From Apium graveolens (Eukaryota; Streptophyta; Magnoliopsida; Apiales; Apiaceae), in the NCBI RefSeq assembly GCF_009905375.1, contig NC_133657.1, forward strand, positions 46,798,192 to 46,862,191: DNA of 64,000 nucleotides, written 5' to 3'. Below, one piece after another: positions 23,455-37,500 of this stretch. The first letter of the stretch is position 1, and each line of letters starts with the position of its first letter. Under the pieces are notes generated by a model, which was given only the letters and a program-made list of their open reading frames with translations, was not told the origin of the DNA and ran no database searches. A program made the position numbers and the translations under genes.

Positions 23455-24928
23455 GAGTTAAAGATGGAGAATCAGGAATTGATGTGTCAATCATGTCCTC
23501 ATCCAAAGAGATAGTGGGTGAGTTTTGTGTGTGAAGTGCTTCTTTAGATTTTGGCTGTGACTCCACATTTATTGGAGCCACATCAACCTGACTTTGAGAA
23601 GGTGCATGAACTGAGTCTTTGACTGCAGTTGGCACAGTGTGTGCACCCTGTATATCCCCAAGTATTTTAGATTTCTTCTTTCTTGTATAATTTTGGGATG
23701 AGCCTGTGTCCCTAACCCTCTTGGCCTATCCTCTTGGTTGAGAGCTTGTTTCAATAGTAACATCCTTTTGAGAAGATGAAACTAGTAATGAGCTTAAATC
23801 CTTATTAAGCACTACAACTTGTTGGGAAACTGCAGTGTGGCTAGGTTGGGTTACACACACTTCTCCCTTCTTATCCTTAGGGTTTCTTTTATGTTTACCC
23901 TGTCCCACACCAGACTTACTTCCCTTCACACTTCCCTCTTTGGTTTTGGTAGATTTTGAAACTAGTTCCTTTTGAGAGGAACTAGAGTGGGGTCTATGAG
24001 ACTTGGGTTTGGAAATTATTGTTTTAGTGGCTTGGGTAGGCACCTGTTTGGTCACTGTCACAGATGCCACAACCACAATTGTCTGCAAAGAAACTGGTGG
24101 TAGAGAAGTAGTAGGGACAGAAGTTTTTACCTCACTTACCTGAGGTTGCTCCATAATTGGCATGTAAATAAGGGGAACATCCTCATGGTGATTGGCCCTG
24201 TTAAGATCAACAATAATCCTTCTCTCTTGGACCCAACAATCTAGCTTGTTGGTTGGGTTCTCAATGATAAGATCTTCAGAAACAAAATTAGCTAGTAACA
24301 TAAAGAATCTAGCATAATATATATTTTTAGACCTTTTCTTAATATCTGCTAGCTTATACCTTAATTCACACAGGACAAACTCACTAAAGTTATGGTATTT
24401 GTCACTAAGCAACATATAAAGCATGTTAACAAGTGAGTAAGTTATAGTGTCGAAATTGCTAACTTTACCAGAAAACACCTTCATAAAGGAATCACATAGA
24501 AAGCTCCATTCTTTCCTAAAGCCTAGTCTCCTAATCTCACCTAACTTGGTGGCAGTAAGAGTATAGCCCATAGAAATAAGCATGTTACTCACGTCAGTGT
24601 CTGTGTGTGGAGCAAGAATGTTATTTTCAGGAAATTTAATGCATTTTTCAATAGTATAACAGTTAATACAGTGTTCCTTACCTTTGAGAGTGAAGGTAAT
24701 GATTTTATCCTTGGAGTTGAACACATCAGTAGACCAAATCTCCTCAACAACTTCACAGTAGATGATTGGAGACTCGAGCATGGCATAACTCAGTTTGCAA
24801 TTTAGAATGAAGTCCATCATTTTGTGATAGTCTTCAGATGCATGAATCTACTTGTTCACCAAAGCGACGAAGTTGTTCTTTTCATATACATACCCGGTTT
24901 GAGACATGATTTTGACTACCGGTGCCAT
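23455..24928 (-). pseudogene. Copia accessory 3' ORF (envelope position)
   Basis: Frame runs from the ATG at 24926-24928 (MAPVVKIMSQTGYVYEKNNF) to the Tekay junction, about 491 codons, interrupted by two in-frame TAG codons (about 24848-24850 and 23726-23728). The N-terminal 240 residues form a folded-looking domain (KLSYAMLESPIIYCEVVEEI, DKIITFTLKGKEHCINC, ISMGYTLTATKLGEIRRLGF, CELRYKLADIKKRS). The rest is a Ser/Thr/Lys/Pro-rich basic tail. No signal peptide or obvious transmembrane anchor. The C-terminal end is lost to the Tekay insertion. Reminds me of the extra ORFs after pol in Sirevirus-type elements; molecular function unknown. Confidence 0.75.
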
Positions 24929-25448
24929 TGCTGTGATTGAGAGTAATTGCAGAAAGGGGTTTTTTTGTTTTGGAGACGAGAGAGTTAGAACTTGCTTGAG
25001 AAAGATAAAAGTAAAAATGAAAATGAATTTGGCTTTTATACTTTCTCATAAATAAACTGTCAAAAGTTAAAAAGGCAAAATAAAGTAACCAATCAAATTA
25101 TCCCAAAATAACCATTTAAGAATAAAATAAACTGTTAAATTCTAATGATTATCCATCGAAATAAACTTACAGGTTGTAAGTAAATTCGACGGATAATGCC
25201 TAGAATTAACGGCTAGGATTGAGAGCAATTTGACGGATAATGATTAGACAGTTATTCACCTCGATAAAAGTAACCAGAATAATATTTAATATTTCAAATG
25301 ATGATAAGAATCAACGGATATTCACCTGTAATGGATAATGAACATCCGTCGAGATGTAAATTCTGACTTAGCTAAAATTTACATCTTTGACAAGAAATAT
25401 CAGATATTATTCTGGCTGCAATTCAAATTGCTTAGACATCAAAACATA
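24929..25448 (-). other. Copia spacer between pol and accessory ORF
   Basis: About 520 bp, no gene. It contains several copies of a motif of the form ATTATCCRTCGAA or TTCGACGGATAAT (near 25142, 25187, 25229, 25312 and 25345), the same family of motif as in this element's LTR. Confidence 0.7.
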
Positions 25449-25982
25449 TTAAGAGTAATTAAGCATACCTAACTCACTTACCAACCTGGTAAATGTGGAT
25501 TCATCAAGTGGCTTGGTAAAGATGTCTGTAAGTTGCTTCTCACTTGGAACAAAATGAAGTTCCACAGTACCATTCATGACATGTTCTCCAATGAAGTGGT
25601 ACTTGATGTCAATGTACTTGGTCCTTGAATGTTGTACTGGATTCTCGGTAATTGCAATGGCACTTGTGTTATCACGAAAAATAGGAATCCTATTCACCTG
25701 TAGACCATAGTCCAACAGTTGATTTTTCATCCATAAAATCTGTGCACAACTACCAACAACAATATATTCAGCCTCAGCTGTAGAAGTAGAGACTGAATTT
25801 TGCTTCTTAATGAACCAGGATACTAGCTTATTTCCTAGAAATTGACAGGTTCATGTACTACTTTTTCTATCAATCTTCCAACCTGCATAATCTGCATTTG
25901 AATAACCAATTAGATCAAAACCAGAATATCTAGGATACCAAATGCCAAGTTTTGGAGTTCCTTTGAGATATCTAAAAATTCT
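25449..25982 (-). pseudogene. Copia pol: RNase H
   Basis: C-terminal frame 25449-25730 with NRIPIFRDNTSAIAITENPV, HSRTKYIDIKYHFI, VELHFVPSEKQLTDIFTKPL and ending LVSELGMLNYS. The N-terminal part upstream (25731-25982) carries stops and frame changes. Removes RNA from the RNA-DNA hybrid in the intact family; inactive here. Confidence 0.85.
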
Positions 25983-27110
25983 CTAAATAACTACTAAATC
26001 AGATTCTCTAGGATCGGCTAAAAATCTAGCACAAAGACATGTAGCGAACATTATATCTGGCGTATTAGCTGTTAGATATAGAAGTGAGCCAACCATGCCT
26101 CTATAATTTAAAATATCCACAGACTTTTCAGTAGTGTTTAATTCAAGTTTAGTTGCAGTGGCCATGAGAGTTTTTGCAGATGTACAATCCATTAAGTCAA
26201 ACTTTTTCAAAAGATCATAAATATATTTGGTTTGACTGATGAATATTCCATCACTAACTTGCTTAACTTGTAAACCAAGAAAGTAAGTTAGTTCTCCCAT
26301 CATGCTCATTTCATATTTACTTTGCATTAATTCGGCAAACTTTTTGCAAAGTTTTTCATCTGTAGAGCCAAATATAATATCATCTACATAAATTTGAACA
26401 AGTATACTAGAGCCATTAACATTTCTATAGAATAAGGTTTTATCAACAGTACCTCTTGTGAAATGATTTTCTAAGAGGAATTTTGACAAAGTGTCATACC
26501 AGGCTCTAGGTGCTTGCTTCAGTCCATAAAGTGCCTTCAAAAGATAGTAGACATATTCTGGAAAGTTTGGATCTTTAAAATCAGGAGGTTGGCTGACATA
26601 GAATTCCTCCTCCAAATCTCCATTCAGAAAGGCACTTTTGACATCCATTTGATAGACCTTGAAATTGGCATTGGCTGCATAGGCTAAGATAATTCTGATG
26701 GCTTTAAGTCTTGCAATAGGAGCAAAAGTTTCATCAAAATCTATTCCTTCTTGTTGACAATAGCCCTTAGCAACCAATCTAGCTTTGTTCCTGATTACCA
26801 TGCAATTTTTGTCCATCTTGTTTCTAAATACCCACTTGGTGTCAATATGATTCTTTCCTCTAGGCTTGGGTACCAGCTTCCAAACTTTATTCCTTTCAAA
26901 TTGGTTTAGCTCTTCTTGCATAGCTAAAACCCAATCAAGATCCAACAGAGCTTCTTCTACCTTTTTAGGTTCTTCTTGAGATAGGAAGCTGCTATACAGA
27001 CATTCTTCTTGAGTTTCTTTCCTTCTTTGCACTCTTAAAGATGCATCACCAATAATTAGTTCAAAAGGGTGACCTCTAGTCCATTTTATCTGTTGTGGTA
27101 GATTATCTCT
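25983..27110 (-). pseudogene. Copia pol: reverse transcriptase
   Basis: Open frame 25983-27032 with [93 protein letters not shown], and the catalytic box [10 protein letters not shown], then [19 protein letters not shown]. The pre-RT sequence extends to about 27110 ([17 protein letters not shown]). The catalytic residues are intact; the frame breaks near [14 protein letters not shown] at the RNase H side. Confidence 0.9.
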
Positions 27111-28057
27111 ATATGAAGAGGCCTCATAGTTGTTTTGATGTGTGACTGAGTTTTGATTAGAAGAAATTCCCCCTGAATTTGTGGATCTTTGACTTGTAGT
27201 TGGGGTCCTTTATGATTGTGATCTGCATTGGCCCTCAATTTCTATTGATGGTTCAACGGATGTTGAGTTTTGCCTTTCGACGGATGATGCAGATTAACTT
27301 TCAACGGATGATGCACTAGGTCTTTCGATGGATGTTGAGTTGTGTGCTTCATTAGTTGTAGATATAGACATTGGTTCTTAATCATCTCAACTTTATCAAA
27401 TTTGAGGCTTTCATGGAAATCTCCATCTTACAGTCCTACAATCTTTTATCATCAAACAGAACATGTAAAGATTCCATAGCAAGTTGGTTCTGAGATTGTA
27501 GACTCAGTATGCTTTTCCAACTGCATATCCAACAAAATTTCCCTCATCAGCTTTGGCATCAAACTTTCCATGTTGATCAGTTTGATTCCTTAAGATATAA
27601 CATTTATAACCAAAGACATGAAGGAATTTTATGTTGGCTTCCTGTTCTTGAACAATCGGTAGGGTGTCATGCATTTTGCTTGATTGACAAAAGAAATATT
27701 TTGAGTGTAGCATGCAGTGTTTACAGCTTCTGCCCAAACATATGTTGGTAATTTTGATTCTTCTAGCAATGTTCTTGCAGTTTCAATAATAGTTCTGTTT
27801 TTCCTTTCTACCACTCCATTTTGTTGTGGGGTTCTTGCTGCTAAAAACTCATGCATGATCCCAATCCCTTCACAAAATAATCTCATCACAGAATTCTTGA
27901 ACTCAGTTCCATTGTCACTCCTGATTCTTCTTACTTTAAAATTAGGATGACTGTTAACTTGCCTTATGTGATTGATAATGATTTCACTAGCTTCATCTTT
28001 GGACTTTAGAAAATATGTCCAAGAGAACTTTGAGAAATCATCCACAATTACTAGACA
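27111..28057 (-). pseudogene. Copia pol: integrase and linker
   Basis: Core in two overlapping frames (27629-28045, then 27504-27737): VDDFSKFSWTYFLKSKDEAS, RIRSDNGTEFKN, ARTPQQNGVVERKNRTIIET, then a frame change and FLHVFGYKCYILRNQTDQHG. D and E catalytic positions are visible. The linker 27111-27500 to RT is Ser-rich and contains three motif-encoded SVE repeats from CATCCGTTGAA-type sequence, with stop codons between them. Confidence 0.85.
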
Positions 28058-28723
28058 TTATATTTTCTTTGAGATTGACAATATATTGACTGGTCCAAAT
28101 AAGTCCATGTGTAGTAGTTGTAGAGGTTCTTCAATTGTTGAATTAAGCTTCTTTCTAAATGATGCCTTGATCTGTTTTCCCTTTTGACAAGTATCACACA
28201 ATCCATCCTTTGAAAATTCCACCCGTGAAATACCTCTTACAAAATCTTTTATGACCAGCTCATTCATAGTCTTGAAGTTATGGTAGGACAGCTTCTTGTG
28301 CCAAAGCCAACTTTCATCTTGACTTGCCTTGCTAAATAGACAAGTAACAGATCCTGAATTTGATGAGTGGAAGTCATCTAGATACATATTTCCTTTTCTC
28401 ACTCCAGTGAGAACCACTTTGTTGCTTTTATTGTTGGTCACAACACAGGCTTCAGAGTTGAAAGTTACTGAGTTGCCCCTATCACAAAGCTGGCTGATAC
28501 TCAACAAGTTGTGCTTGACTCCATCCACTAGGGCAACTTCCTCTATGATGACATTATCCTTAGAAATCAAGCCATATCCCACAGTATAACCCTTGTTGTC
28601 ATCTCCAAAAGTGATACTTGAGCCAGCTCTCTTCTTGAACTCAATGAGCATGGTAGAATCTCCAGTCATGTGCCTTAAGCACCCACTATCCAAATACCAA
28701 AAATTCTTTATGTTTCCCTGCAC
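28058..28723 (-). pseudogene. Copia protease and GAG-pre-integrase
   Basis: Protease FWYLDSGCLRHMTGD (family norm has Ser after Cys; here Leu). GAG-pre-integrase LWHKKLSYHNFKTMNELV, then the zinc region CDTCQKGKQIKASF. Ends at a stop at 28058-28060 directly before the integrase core frame. Confidence 0.85.
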
Positions 28724-29105
28724 ACATCAAAATCAAATCAAGTTAATTTTGGTACCGAAGTTTCCTTGGGTCCTATTTTGTTAGCCCTTTTCTTAATTTC
28801 TTGGACCTTTCCTCATTTGACTTAGGTATTTGAGTTTCATCCTTAGTCATTTGAGTGTGACCCTTGAAACCATTCATCATTACAAAATTATCTGCACAGG
28901 CTGATTAACATGGAAATGCATATTTTGTGCAAACATGTTATTTCAGTAAGGCATGCTAAATGGCATTTGTGGCACACTGAATGCAGCATAGTAAGGATTT
29001 TGTGCAAATAGCATATTAGCAAATTGTGCATTCAAATTACGTGCAGGCATAGCATTCAAATACATGGTAGGCATGTTAGGAAAAGAGGGAGGTGCAGACA
29101 TGGGT
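28724..29105 (-). pseudogene. Copia gag-protease linker, 3' side of Gypsy insertion
   Basis: Met/Pro/Asn-rich stretch (SAPPSFPNMPTMYLNAMPAR, NPYYAAFSVPQMPFSMPY) ending in a stop near 28950, with further decayed sequence to the protease. It continues, in frame, the end of the gag piece at 53626-53962. Confidence 0.7.
29101..29105. repeat. Target-site duplication of long-LTR Gypsy, left
   Basis: TGGGT, matched by 53626-53630. Confidence 0.92.
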
Positions 29106-32100
29106 TGTAACACCCCCAAATCCGGGGTCGGGGATTCGGGTTGTCACGAGTTCCATTTCCTTTATCAATACTTAATCTTAATAGTCAACCAACTACTGCG
29201 TACTGTGACCCCACAATATACACACACACCAAAAGTTATAGTCTCAGAGATTAATACCAAAAATAACACAAGTCATTTTATTCCACAATTATAAACCATT
29301 TCACCATAAAAAGGGTTTCTGAATAATTTACATATTCTTTGCCATTATTACAATTCATAAATATACATAAGTCTAGCACAACAAAAGTTGAAAGCCTAGC
29401 CTACTGGTAGCTCCTACCTCAGCTACAACGGCATCAACGCCTACAGGAAACTGCGGAACGTTTCCTTACCACTCATGAATTGGGAGCTTGATCCTGTTCA
29501 TCTTGTCTATCTGTTGTTGTGTGATGAAAGAAGAAAGCAAGGGTGAGCAACAAGCCCACCAAAATAATATGTAGAATAATTAACAATATATGAGCATTCT
29601 CATAATACTCGTGAAAGTCTTGGTCAAAAGAAATGAACCAAGTTTGATCTCTTATGCGACCAAGTCACAAAATATTCAGTATATATACATATATACTTTT
29701 CACAATCTTTGAAATCCTCTGACCTGTATAATATACACAGAGTTCCAGTTTATAACTGTAAAAAAATATCGTTGCAAGGTGACCTCATATATCTAACCTT
29801 GTCTCAACGTTTTTCTGAAAATCTTTGTCATGCATAAGATAATCAATAACCAGATATAAGTTGAAAAGATGAAGTTACAAGATACCCCAATATACTTATA
29901 TTTTTCCTAAATACTACTTGAACTATCACCGTTCAAGTTATAATCAGTTTCAAAAGTTCATCACACTGATGAGACTACAAGATAAGACTTGAATAGATTC
30001 AATATTTGAAATATCATTTGAAAGAAATGAAGTTACGAGATACTTCATTAAGTCCCGATATATATATATATACACCTATATATATATACATTTCATACAC
30101 TCCTTGAAAACCTCTGTTATGAAAATTATAAACAGAGTTGCAATATCCAATGAATTTGGAAAAACAGAATTTTGGCATAAACCCGATATCTTGCTGATCA
30201 GGCAAAGATACCAATTAAGTCACCTTTTCTACTAGTAGATGGATGAATCCCCCACCGGTCATCACCCTAGCCACATTAGGGCCTTATGCTGGACTGCCAC
30301 TCAGCCACTTTCGCATTGATGGACTCCCACTGAGCCACTTACACTTTTATGGACGCCCACTGAGCCCATGTTGCTTATGCCGACTCAATAGATGGACTTA
30401 CTTCCCGAATGTTGGGTAAGTAATCAATTCATTTATCAAAGCAGCAACCTCGTTGCGAATATAAAATACACCACAGAGCCGGATCCCTCAGGTTTTGAGC
30501 GAGTATTTAAATCGCCTTTTAAAGGAAGATCTTAAATATAAAAATGAGTTTTGGGATCCGCTCTAACCTTTAAAATCATTTTGAAGACTCGAAAACATTT
30601 TTAAGAATGTTTGGAGTAATGCTGATTTAATGAAATAAATCAGTCCCGATATATTAGAAAATATCTGAATATTATCATTTAAATAATATTCCCATAAAGG
30701 ATATTCTCTATAAAAATAATTGAAGTAGAAGTTTTAAAACTCATACTTGAAATGAATAATAAATAACCAAATATATACTTATACGAAAGCACGATCTTTA
30801 TTTGAATAATCGAAAATAAGTTTGATTATCGAAACATTATTCTTTAATAAAATAAAGAATATTATTTAAAAAAATAAGCGGAGCCATAAGTCCTCGAATG
30901 AATATTCAAAAATAATATTCATTGAATAAAATAAGCGGAGTCATAAGTCCTGAATGAATATTCAAAATAATGTTCATTAAATAAAATAAGCAGAGTCATA
31001 AGTCCTCGAATGAAAATTCAAAATAATATTCATTAGATAAAATAAGCGGAGTCATAAGTCCTCGAATGAATATTCAAAATAATATTCATTAAATAAAATA
31101 AAGTTATCGAATAAACCTTATTCGATTAATAGTTTTGAAAACTATATATGTATATATATATATATATTATACTCAGGAACATCGACTCCCGATTTAGAAA
31201 TATGTTCACCTTTGGGTCCCCTATACTAAGGTTATACGCAACTACTGCTTATCTCTAGCATAGGTATTATGCAACTTATAAGCAATTGAACCAACAATTA
31301 GATATCAAGATTACGAAACAGACATGCATATATACCATATCAGCATGCTCCAATATATCGCAAGATTTGCTAATAACAATCATGCACTTATCACAAGATA
31401 ATGCATATACATATATACATCACAACAACAGTATAACGGGTAGAAAATTTGCCTGAGTGCTCCGGGGTAGACTTAAGCTTAGAGTGGGTCCAGTAACCTA
31501 TGAACAATAACATAAGCCGGAATTAAACCACGGTCGCTTAAGAAACTAGACTTTATCCACTTAGACCCTAACGTTAGCTTATACGCTTAACGATTTACGT
31601 TAATCATTCGCACACCCTCGGCTCCACCAATTTTAATAAATTAATCATTACGAATTTTAAGGCGAATCTTTCGTGAGTACTCTACCAACTTCCTAATCTA
31701 CGTTACATTATTGTTTCGTAATCCATTTAGTCTTTTAGGGGACTTAAACAAGGTCTCAAAGTAAAGCGAGAGGTAAAGATTCGTTCGCGAAACGCCGTTA
31801 CTTAAAATGGTCGTTTCTCCTAAAAAGTACATCGGAACCAAGCGATCCACATATCAAAACGAAGCTTACGACATGCTCTAGCTAAAAATTGCAATGTTAC
31901 AGATTGTTTGGTAAGTTTTATTTCCTGAACACTAAGAACAAGCAGTTGAATAAAAAAGGGCATTACGACGGCTATGTTTACGCGATTACCAATGTTTAAA
32001 CTACTCCAATTAACCACCAACCAACTCATAACCATCAATACAACAAAAGTTCACCTAAACCATACCACATCAGTCCATAACCTCCAAGTTTTTCAACTCA

Positions 32101-33222
32101 AACAACCACAATCAAGACCTATGAACTATAATCAAGCTTCGATTACCAAAACACTTCCAAATCAAACCAAACTACTAATAATCACAATCCATGCTTCTCA
32201 TTTCACAAAACCAACCATTAAACTTAATAACAAATAAATTAAAGGCTAGGTTTTGAAGTTTATACCTTCCTTGGGAGGTGCTAAGTTGCTAGGAAGCCTT
32301 AAGGAGCCTCCTACAAGCTTGATCTTTCCAAAGAAATCAAGAACACAAAGTTAGGCTTTGAAGTTTCTAAAAGTCCGATTGAAAGAACTATAAAAATGAG
32401 GGTCTTACCTTGCTTACTTGGACAAGACTTGTGAATAAGAGTTGTAGGCCATCTCAATACCTTTCCAACGAGCTATAGAACACAACATTTGAGTGAGAAA
32501 TGAAGGAGATACAACAGTTTTAATGTGCTGGTTCTGTTTTGGCCGAGAGCAATGGAAATGGGGAGGAAATGCTTTTGCTTTCTTGTGTTGGTGGAATAAT
32601 GTGGTGGATAATGATAGGTTGTCTTGATATTTTGCTAGGTTAATAATAAACAAAGAAGTTAGTGGAAGATGATCTCACCATTTTCCATGTGTTGGTGATT
32701 TGTGGTGAGATGAGATCATGCCTAGTTAACTATATAATTAACTAGCCATTCCTTCCTAACTATCACTTGGTTTCTTGTTTGATCAACCATCCACTTGCCT
32801 TGCCACTTGCAAAGGTATTTATAAGAGTCGTTATTCATTTCTTTGTCCGGTTATCACTCAATCTCGTTGATCGTTTGGTTAAATACCTTAATGGTTTTAT
32901 TGATAAAATCTTCTTGGTATTTTTAATACCTAAATTAATTCTCCTTTATAATCCTTGAATTTAAAATCCTTCATCTTAATATTAATTTCTTAAATTCCTT
33001 AATGTCTGGTGGAAATCTTGGAGAAAAATAAAAGTGCTCGTTTTTGAAATCCTATGGCTTTTACATACACTTATTTTCTTTATGGAATACTAATACGATC
33101 TTAGAATTTCCATAACAGTACTCCTATATATCGTGGTCTGATAATTTTTCTTAATCAGCATTATCAGCAAACGTTACTATTCATCCGGGTTTCAAAAATT
33201 TCCAAAAATTGGGGTTATTACA
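29106..33222 (-). mobile_element. Long-LTR Gypsy 3' LTR
   Basis: Plus-strand reading begins TGTAACACCCCCAAATCC and ends GGGGTTATTACA. Contains CACTGAGCC-type short repeats at about 30300-30370, the minisatellite at 30890-31100 and TA runs near 30058-30084 and 31140-31170. No gene. Confidence 0.92.
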
Positions 33223-34010
33223 GTCTCCCCTCCTTAAAAGGATTCCGTCCCGGAATCAGATAAAAATGAATAGGGATACTTTCTTAGCATTGTACTTTCT
33301 AACTCTCAAGTCAGTTTTCCCACATTGTGGTTCTACCACCAACTCTGACTAGTTTGATAACCCTTCTCCTAAGCACTTGTCCCTTTTTGATCTATAACCC
33401 TTCCTGGTTGCTCCATATAGGTTACGTCTGGTTGCATGTCTATGCGCTCATATGCCCCAATTTGTCTGGAATCCGGATTACACTTCCTTAACATTGATAC
33501 GTGGAACACGTTATGAACTTGCTACATGTTCGGGGGTAGGGCTAGCTCATATGCTAACTTCCCAATACGTCTTAATACCTCAAAGGGTCCAACAATTCGT
33601 AGGATTAGCTTTCCTTTCTTTTTGAACCTCATCCATGCTTTCCAAGGGAATACCTATAACATCACTAGGTCCCCTACTTCCTACTCTTTGTCATTTCGTG
33701 TCAAATCAACATGCTTCGTGTGTCCATCTTGGGCTACTACCAGCCGTTCTCTGATTAGATCTATTCTATCCTTGGTCCTTTGGACTACTGCGGGTCCGAG
33801 CATCTTGCGCTCTACAACTTCATCCTAACATAAGAGAGATCGATATTGTCTTCCATCAAGGATCTCATAAGGCGACACCTGGATAATGACATATGATCTA
33901 TTGTCGTAAGAAAACTCAATCCGCGATAAATGATCATTCCAAATTCTTTCAAGTCTATTACACAGACTCTCATAATAGCTTCTAGCACTATAACTTTTGA
34001 TTCTCAATAC
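33223..34010 (-). pseudogene. Decayed Tekay-like integrase C-terminus
   Basis: Directly after the purine-rich tract (GTCTCCCCTCCTT on the plus strand, 33223-33235). The stretch 33240-33800 parallels 14240-14800 of the Tekay integrase tail base by base with many changes. The fragment 33825-34007 (WNDHLSRIEFSYDNRSYVII, SPYEILDGRQYRSLLC) is a decayed copy of the integrase end. Stops and frame changes throughout. Confidence 0.75.
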
Positions 34011-34536
34011 TCCTTCTTTTCATGTTCATAGTCATTACTATCTTCCGTAAAGAATACTATTCTAGATATACCTTTACTCGCTAGAGTTTTATAACCTTTT
34101 AATAAATGCGTCAACCTTAGTATCATGAATACGTTTCCATTCCGAATACCACATACTTGGTACCACTTCATCTCTAGATGCCTCCATCTTCGAAAGCTTG
34201 GTCCTTCGTGTAGAAGTAAAAGAATTTATTGAGAGATCACTATGATCATGAACACTTGTTCTATTGCATAGTTAGTACAGAAGGTGGCCAGCCTTTAGTA
34301 CTTGATAAGCAATTAAATAACATGTGGTATCCTACTAGGCTTCAATCACACAGATAGATAGTCATTCGACAATACCTCCTCTTCTAGAAGGGTTGTTCTT
34401 CTCAGCTTATACAAAATGAAAAGAAAAGAACGAATTGAAGAAAATTGTATATATTATAATATACTGCCGCAAAATATCTGGCTTGGAAACTACCTCTGAA
34501 CTATAGAGGTTTGTCATAGGAGAACAAAACATATAC

Positions 34537-34588
<52 letters not shown>

Positions 34589-37500
34589 ACATCAAGTATT
34601 ATAGCATCGTATTTCACATGCCTAAATATTTTTGCTATTCCGTCCATCATTCTATGGACCCATGCTCTTGCTTGAGCTTATACACAATCACCTTTGAAAC
34701 TCCCTCGACATCGAAAATCGAATCTGGGATTTCATTCTAGACATCATCATCACTAGAATTCTATGATTGCACTGCAACCTTCCTCGTATAGTAATATAGT
34801 TCTCTATTCATAAGAAGGAATAAATATTCAATAGGTAGATAATCGACTCAATTAGTCTATCAATGATAACTTATACATTACCACAACCCGATTAGTGGTA
34901 CTCAATCTCAACATCCATTCCAATACAACTCTCACAGTTGTAATTAATCGGCTCATTACTCGCAGAATCATTCCTGCATTACTATGGTCCACCGTTGACC
35001 TACTGTAGTCATTTGTTTTCCATGAAGTCTTAATAGCTAACCATACAGAGTCCATACATATCGTATCAAATCCTTCTAAGGAGGTAACATAATCACCATT
35101 CATGATTCATGAAGAACACTCCTGATCCTGACATACATACATGACATGAAGCAAATAAAATTGCAGAAGAGTTTCAATCAAAGCAACGATAGCAGGTTAA
35201 TACCATTCTTAATCATAAGCCTTCAATAGAAGACTTAACTCAAAGGTTTGTTTAGTCCTTTTTGAAATATGGTCCTGGCTTATTCTCAAGATAGGACCTT
35301 CTAAGATAGATAGCCCGCTCATGGCGATTACACGAATTAAACCTTTACCCAACTACTATTACGGTTGAGTATTGCACAGTCATCAGAAGGAATGTCAATC
35401 TTCCGAACCGTAATACAACCTTCCTGGCTTCAACCATCATCACTGTATTCCTCTCGCACGAGCGCCTATAATTGTCCTCTTACACTTAAAGTGTCGGCCA
35501 TCTCTTTGCCCTTTCCTGATAGTAAAATTTCCTTACAATCAATCTCATTTTAACCACCTCCAACTAAATTTTCTACCTCATTTCAATCACTGCTTATGTG
35601 AAAATGCTTTTCTTAAGTCCTGGTGAGAAAAGAAAAAAAATCACCATTTTTCCATAAGTCATTGCCTTAGTCTTTAGATGTGAACATTGTTACGGCTGAC
35701 TCTCGATCATACTTAGGACGTCTCTTATTTTGGGTCCTTCTTGTTTTCACCAATCTTGACCTTCATTGGGTTGATCTATACTTTCTCATGGTTCAACACG
35801 TGCCCACCTGGCATTATTATAATTAAGTCATATTTCCTTCATCAGAATCTCTATTCTTGAGAACTTTGAATATTACCTTTCTCCTTGTAAAACCTCTAAG
35901 GTTATCCTTAAATCCTTCAGCAGGTACACCCTAGGCACAGGGCATATCAAGATACCATTTACTAATACCAGAATCATTGTCTATATACTTCTGAAATTTC
36001 TCCACTGATCCTTAAAGGTTGTTGTTACCTTAATCTTTTCCAATTCATATTGTCAAAACTCATGTTGTCCCTATTAAGGGTGAAATGCCAACCTTTATGC
36101 ATTCCCCTAGGATTCATTTCAAGTTATCGGGGTTTTATCCTTAATTCCACCTTTAAAAGATACTTACACTCTTCCATGGATAAATCAAGTCATATATACT
36201 TGATAGATTACCTTATTCAATCATTCTCACTTCGATAGTCTATACTTAATTTCACAATAGCATCCTTATTCAAACTGAGGTCAATCTATATGGCCTCCAA
36301 AAGATAACAACGGTTATCCACTTTTCTTTCCTGATTTGTTAATGATAACAGGGATGTTCTGGAAGATATTGGTCGTGTTCAACGTGAACTTCTTCTTAAT
36401 AATTCCTCATTTACTTTTGTTGTTTATCTCAACAGTCATCTCAATGTTGGGATATCTTTCATACATGGCGTCTCCCTTTCTGGGTATCATGCCACCGGTC
36501 TTACACTTCACATTCTTGAAGGTCACTTCCTTCATCCAATTTTCCTAATTTCTTACTTTCTTGTCTCCTCAGTCTATCCGCGTCTCATTATTTATCCTTC
36601 GAACTATCTCAATGTTTCCTCGAATCCTCCCAACTTACAGGGGATAAAATATATGTATCTCTTATGCCTTCAACTATCAACTTTAACTTATGGTGAATCA
36701 CCCTCATCCTGACGAATACATACTTTTCTATTTCTATTGCTACGAGTCTTTAGGGTTTCCTCATACCCAACTCCCTTATCATTCCTCAAACTCTATTGTC
36801 TTTTATATCCCTTTATACTCCTTCCCTTTTCAGTCTTTTATTTTCATTTCCATTACAACCATTACATGAACCAACACAACATAAGCATTGATTTCAAACA
36901 TCCCGTCATTCTGGATTCGTGTCCTCAGAACGAATCTTGACAACTTTTACAACTTAGATTCCTAATTCATCATACTCGTCCGCTTTTGTTCTGGCTCTAA
37001 AGCTTTTACACTATCTCCATAGCCTTGGGAATTACTTTCCCGAAAACAGTTGACTGAACTTAAATTAGTTTATTATAATCTCTTGCTCCGTGCCTTCCTT
37101 GGCCTTTCACCAGCGGGTGGCCTCTCTCTTAGGATGGTAAGTGACAAAAACAGTCTTTTGTGATTCGTCAATCATTTAAAATCTCAAATGATTCCTATAT
37201 TTCCTTTAGCCAGGCTCTTGCCTCGACCGGGTCAGCTTGTTCCTTGGAACTCTGAGAGCTTAGCGACTTAAAGGTCCTGAAAGAATTTCTCACCGCATTG
37301 TTTCCTCAAGGTGGTGGTTGGGGATAATAGTATAAGTTTTGTTTAGGCAGATCCATGGATTGCCCAATAGGAGTACCATCCTAGTTCTTCTTATCTTGCT
37401 CGACTTCTGTTTTCTCATTATGAAAATTTTCATCCTTCTCCCATAATCGGGGTTATTTTATACATTAAAATCCTTGATTTCCACTTTATTATGTTATGAG

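Larger units (their letters stand above)
23455..29105 (-). mobile_element. Copia element with accessory ORF, 3' half
   Basis: Minus-strand gag C-terminus, protease, integrase, RT, RNase H, then an extra ORF that is cut by the Tekay at 23454. The 5' half is at 53626-56708; the two halves join across the 24.5-kb Gypsy insertion, which is flanked by TGGGT on both sides (29101-29105 and 53626-53630). The extra 3' ORF and [14 protein letters not shown] RT fit the Sirevirus-like branch of Copia. Confidence 0.88.

Noticed and set aside
31820..32237. 72-93-aa frames repeated at 51935-52352
   Set aside because: Duplicate LTR sequence with overlapping opposite-strand frames; low-complexity and no domain.
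34852..37000. Short plus- and minus-strand ORFs of 60-83 aa in the decayed Gypsy interior
   Set aside because: No domain, no similarity to expected element proteins in the translated frame; chance frames in decayed DNA.
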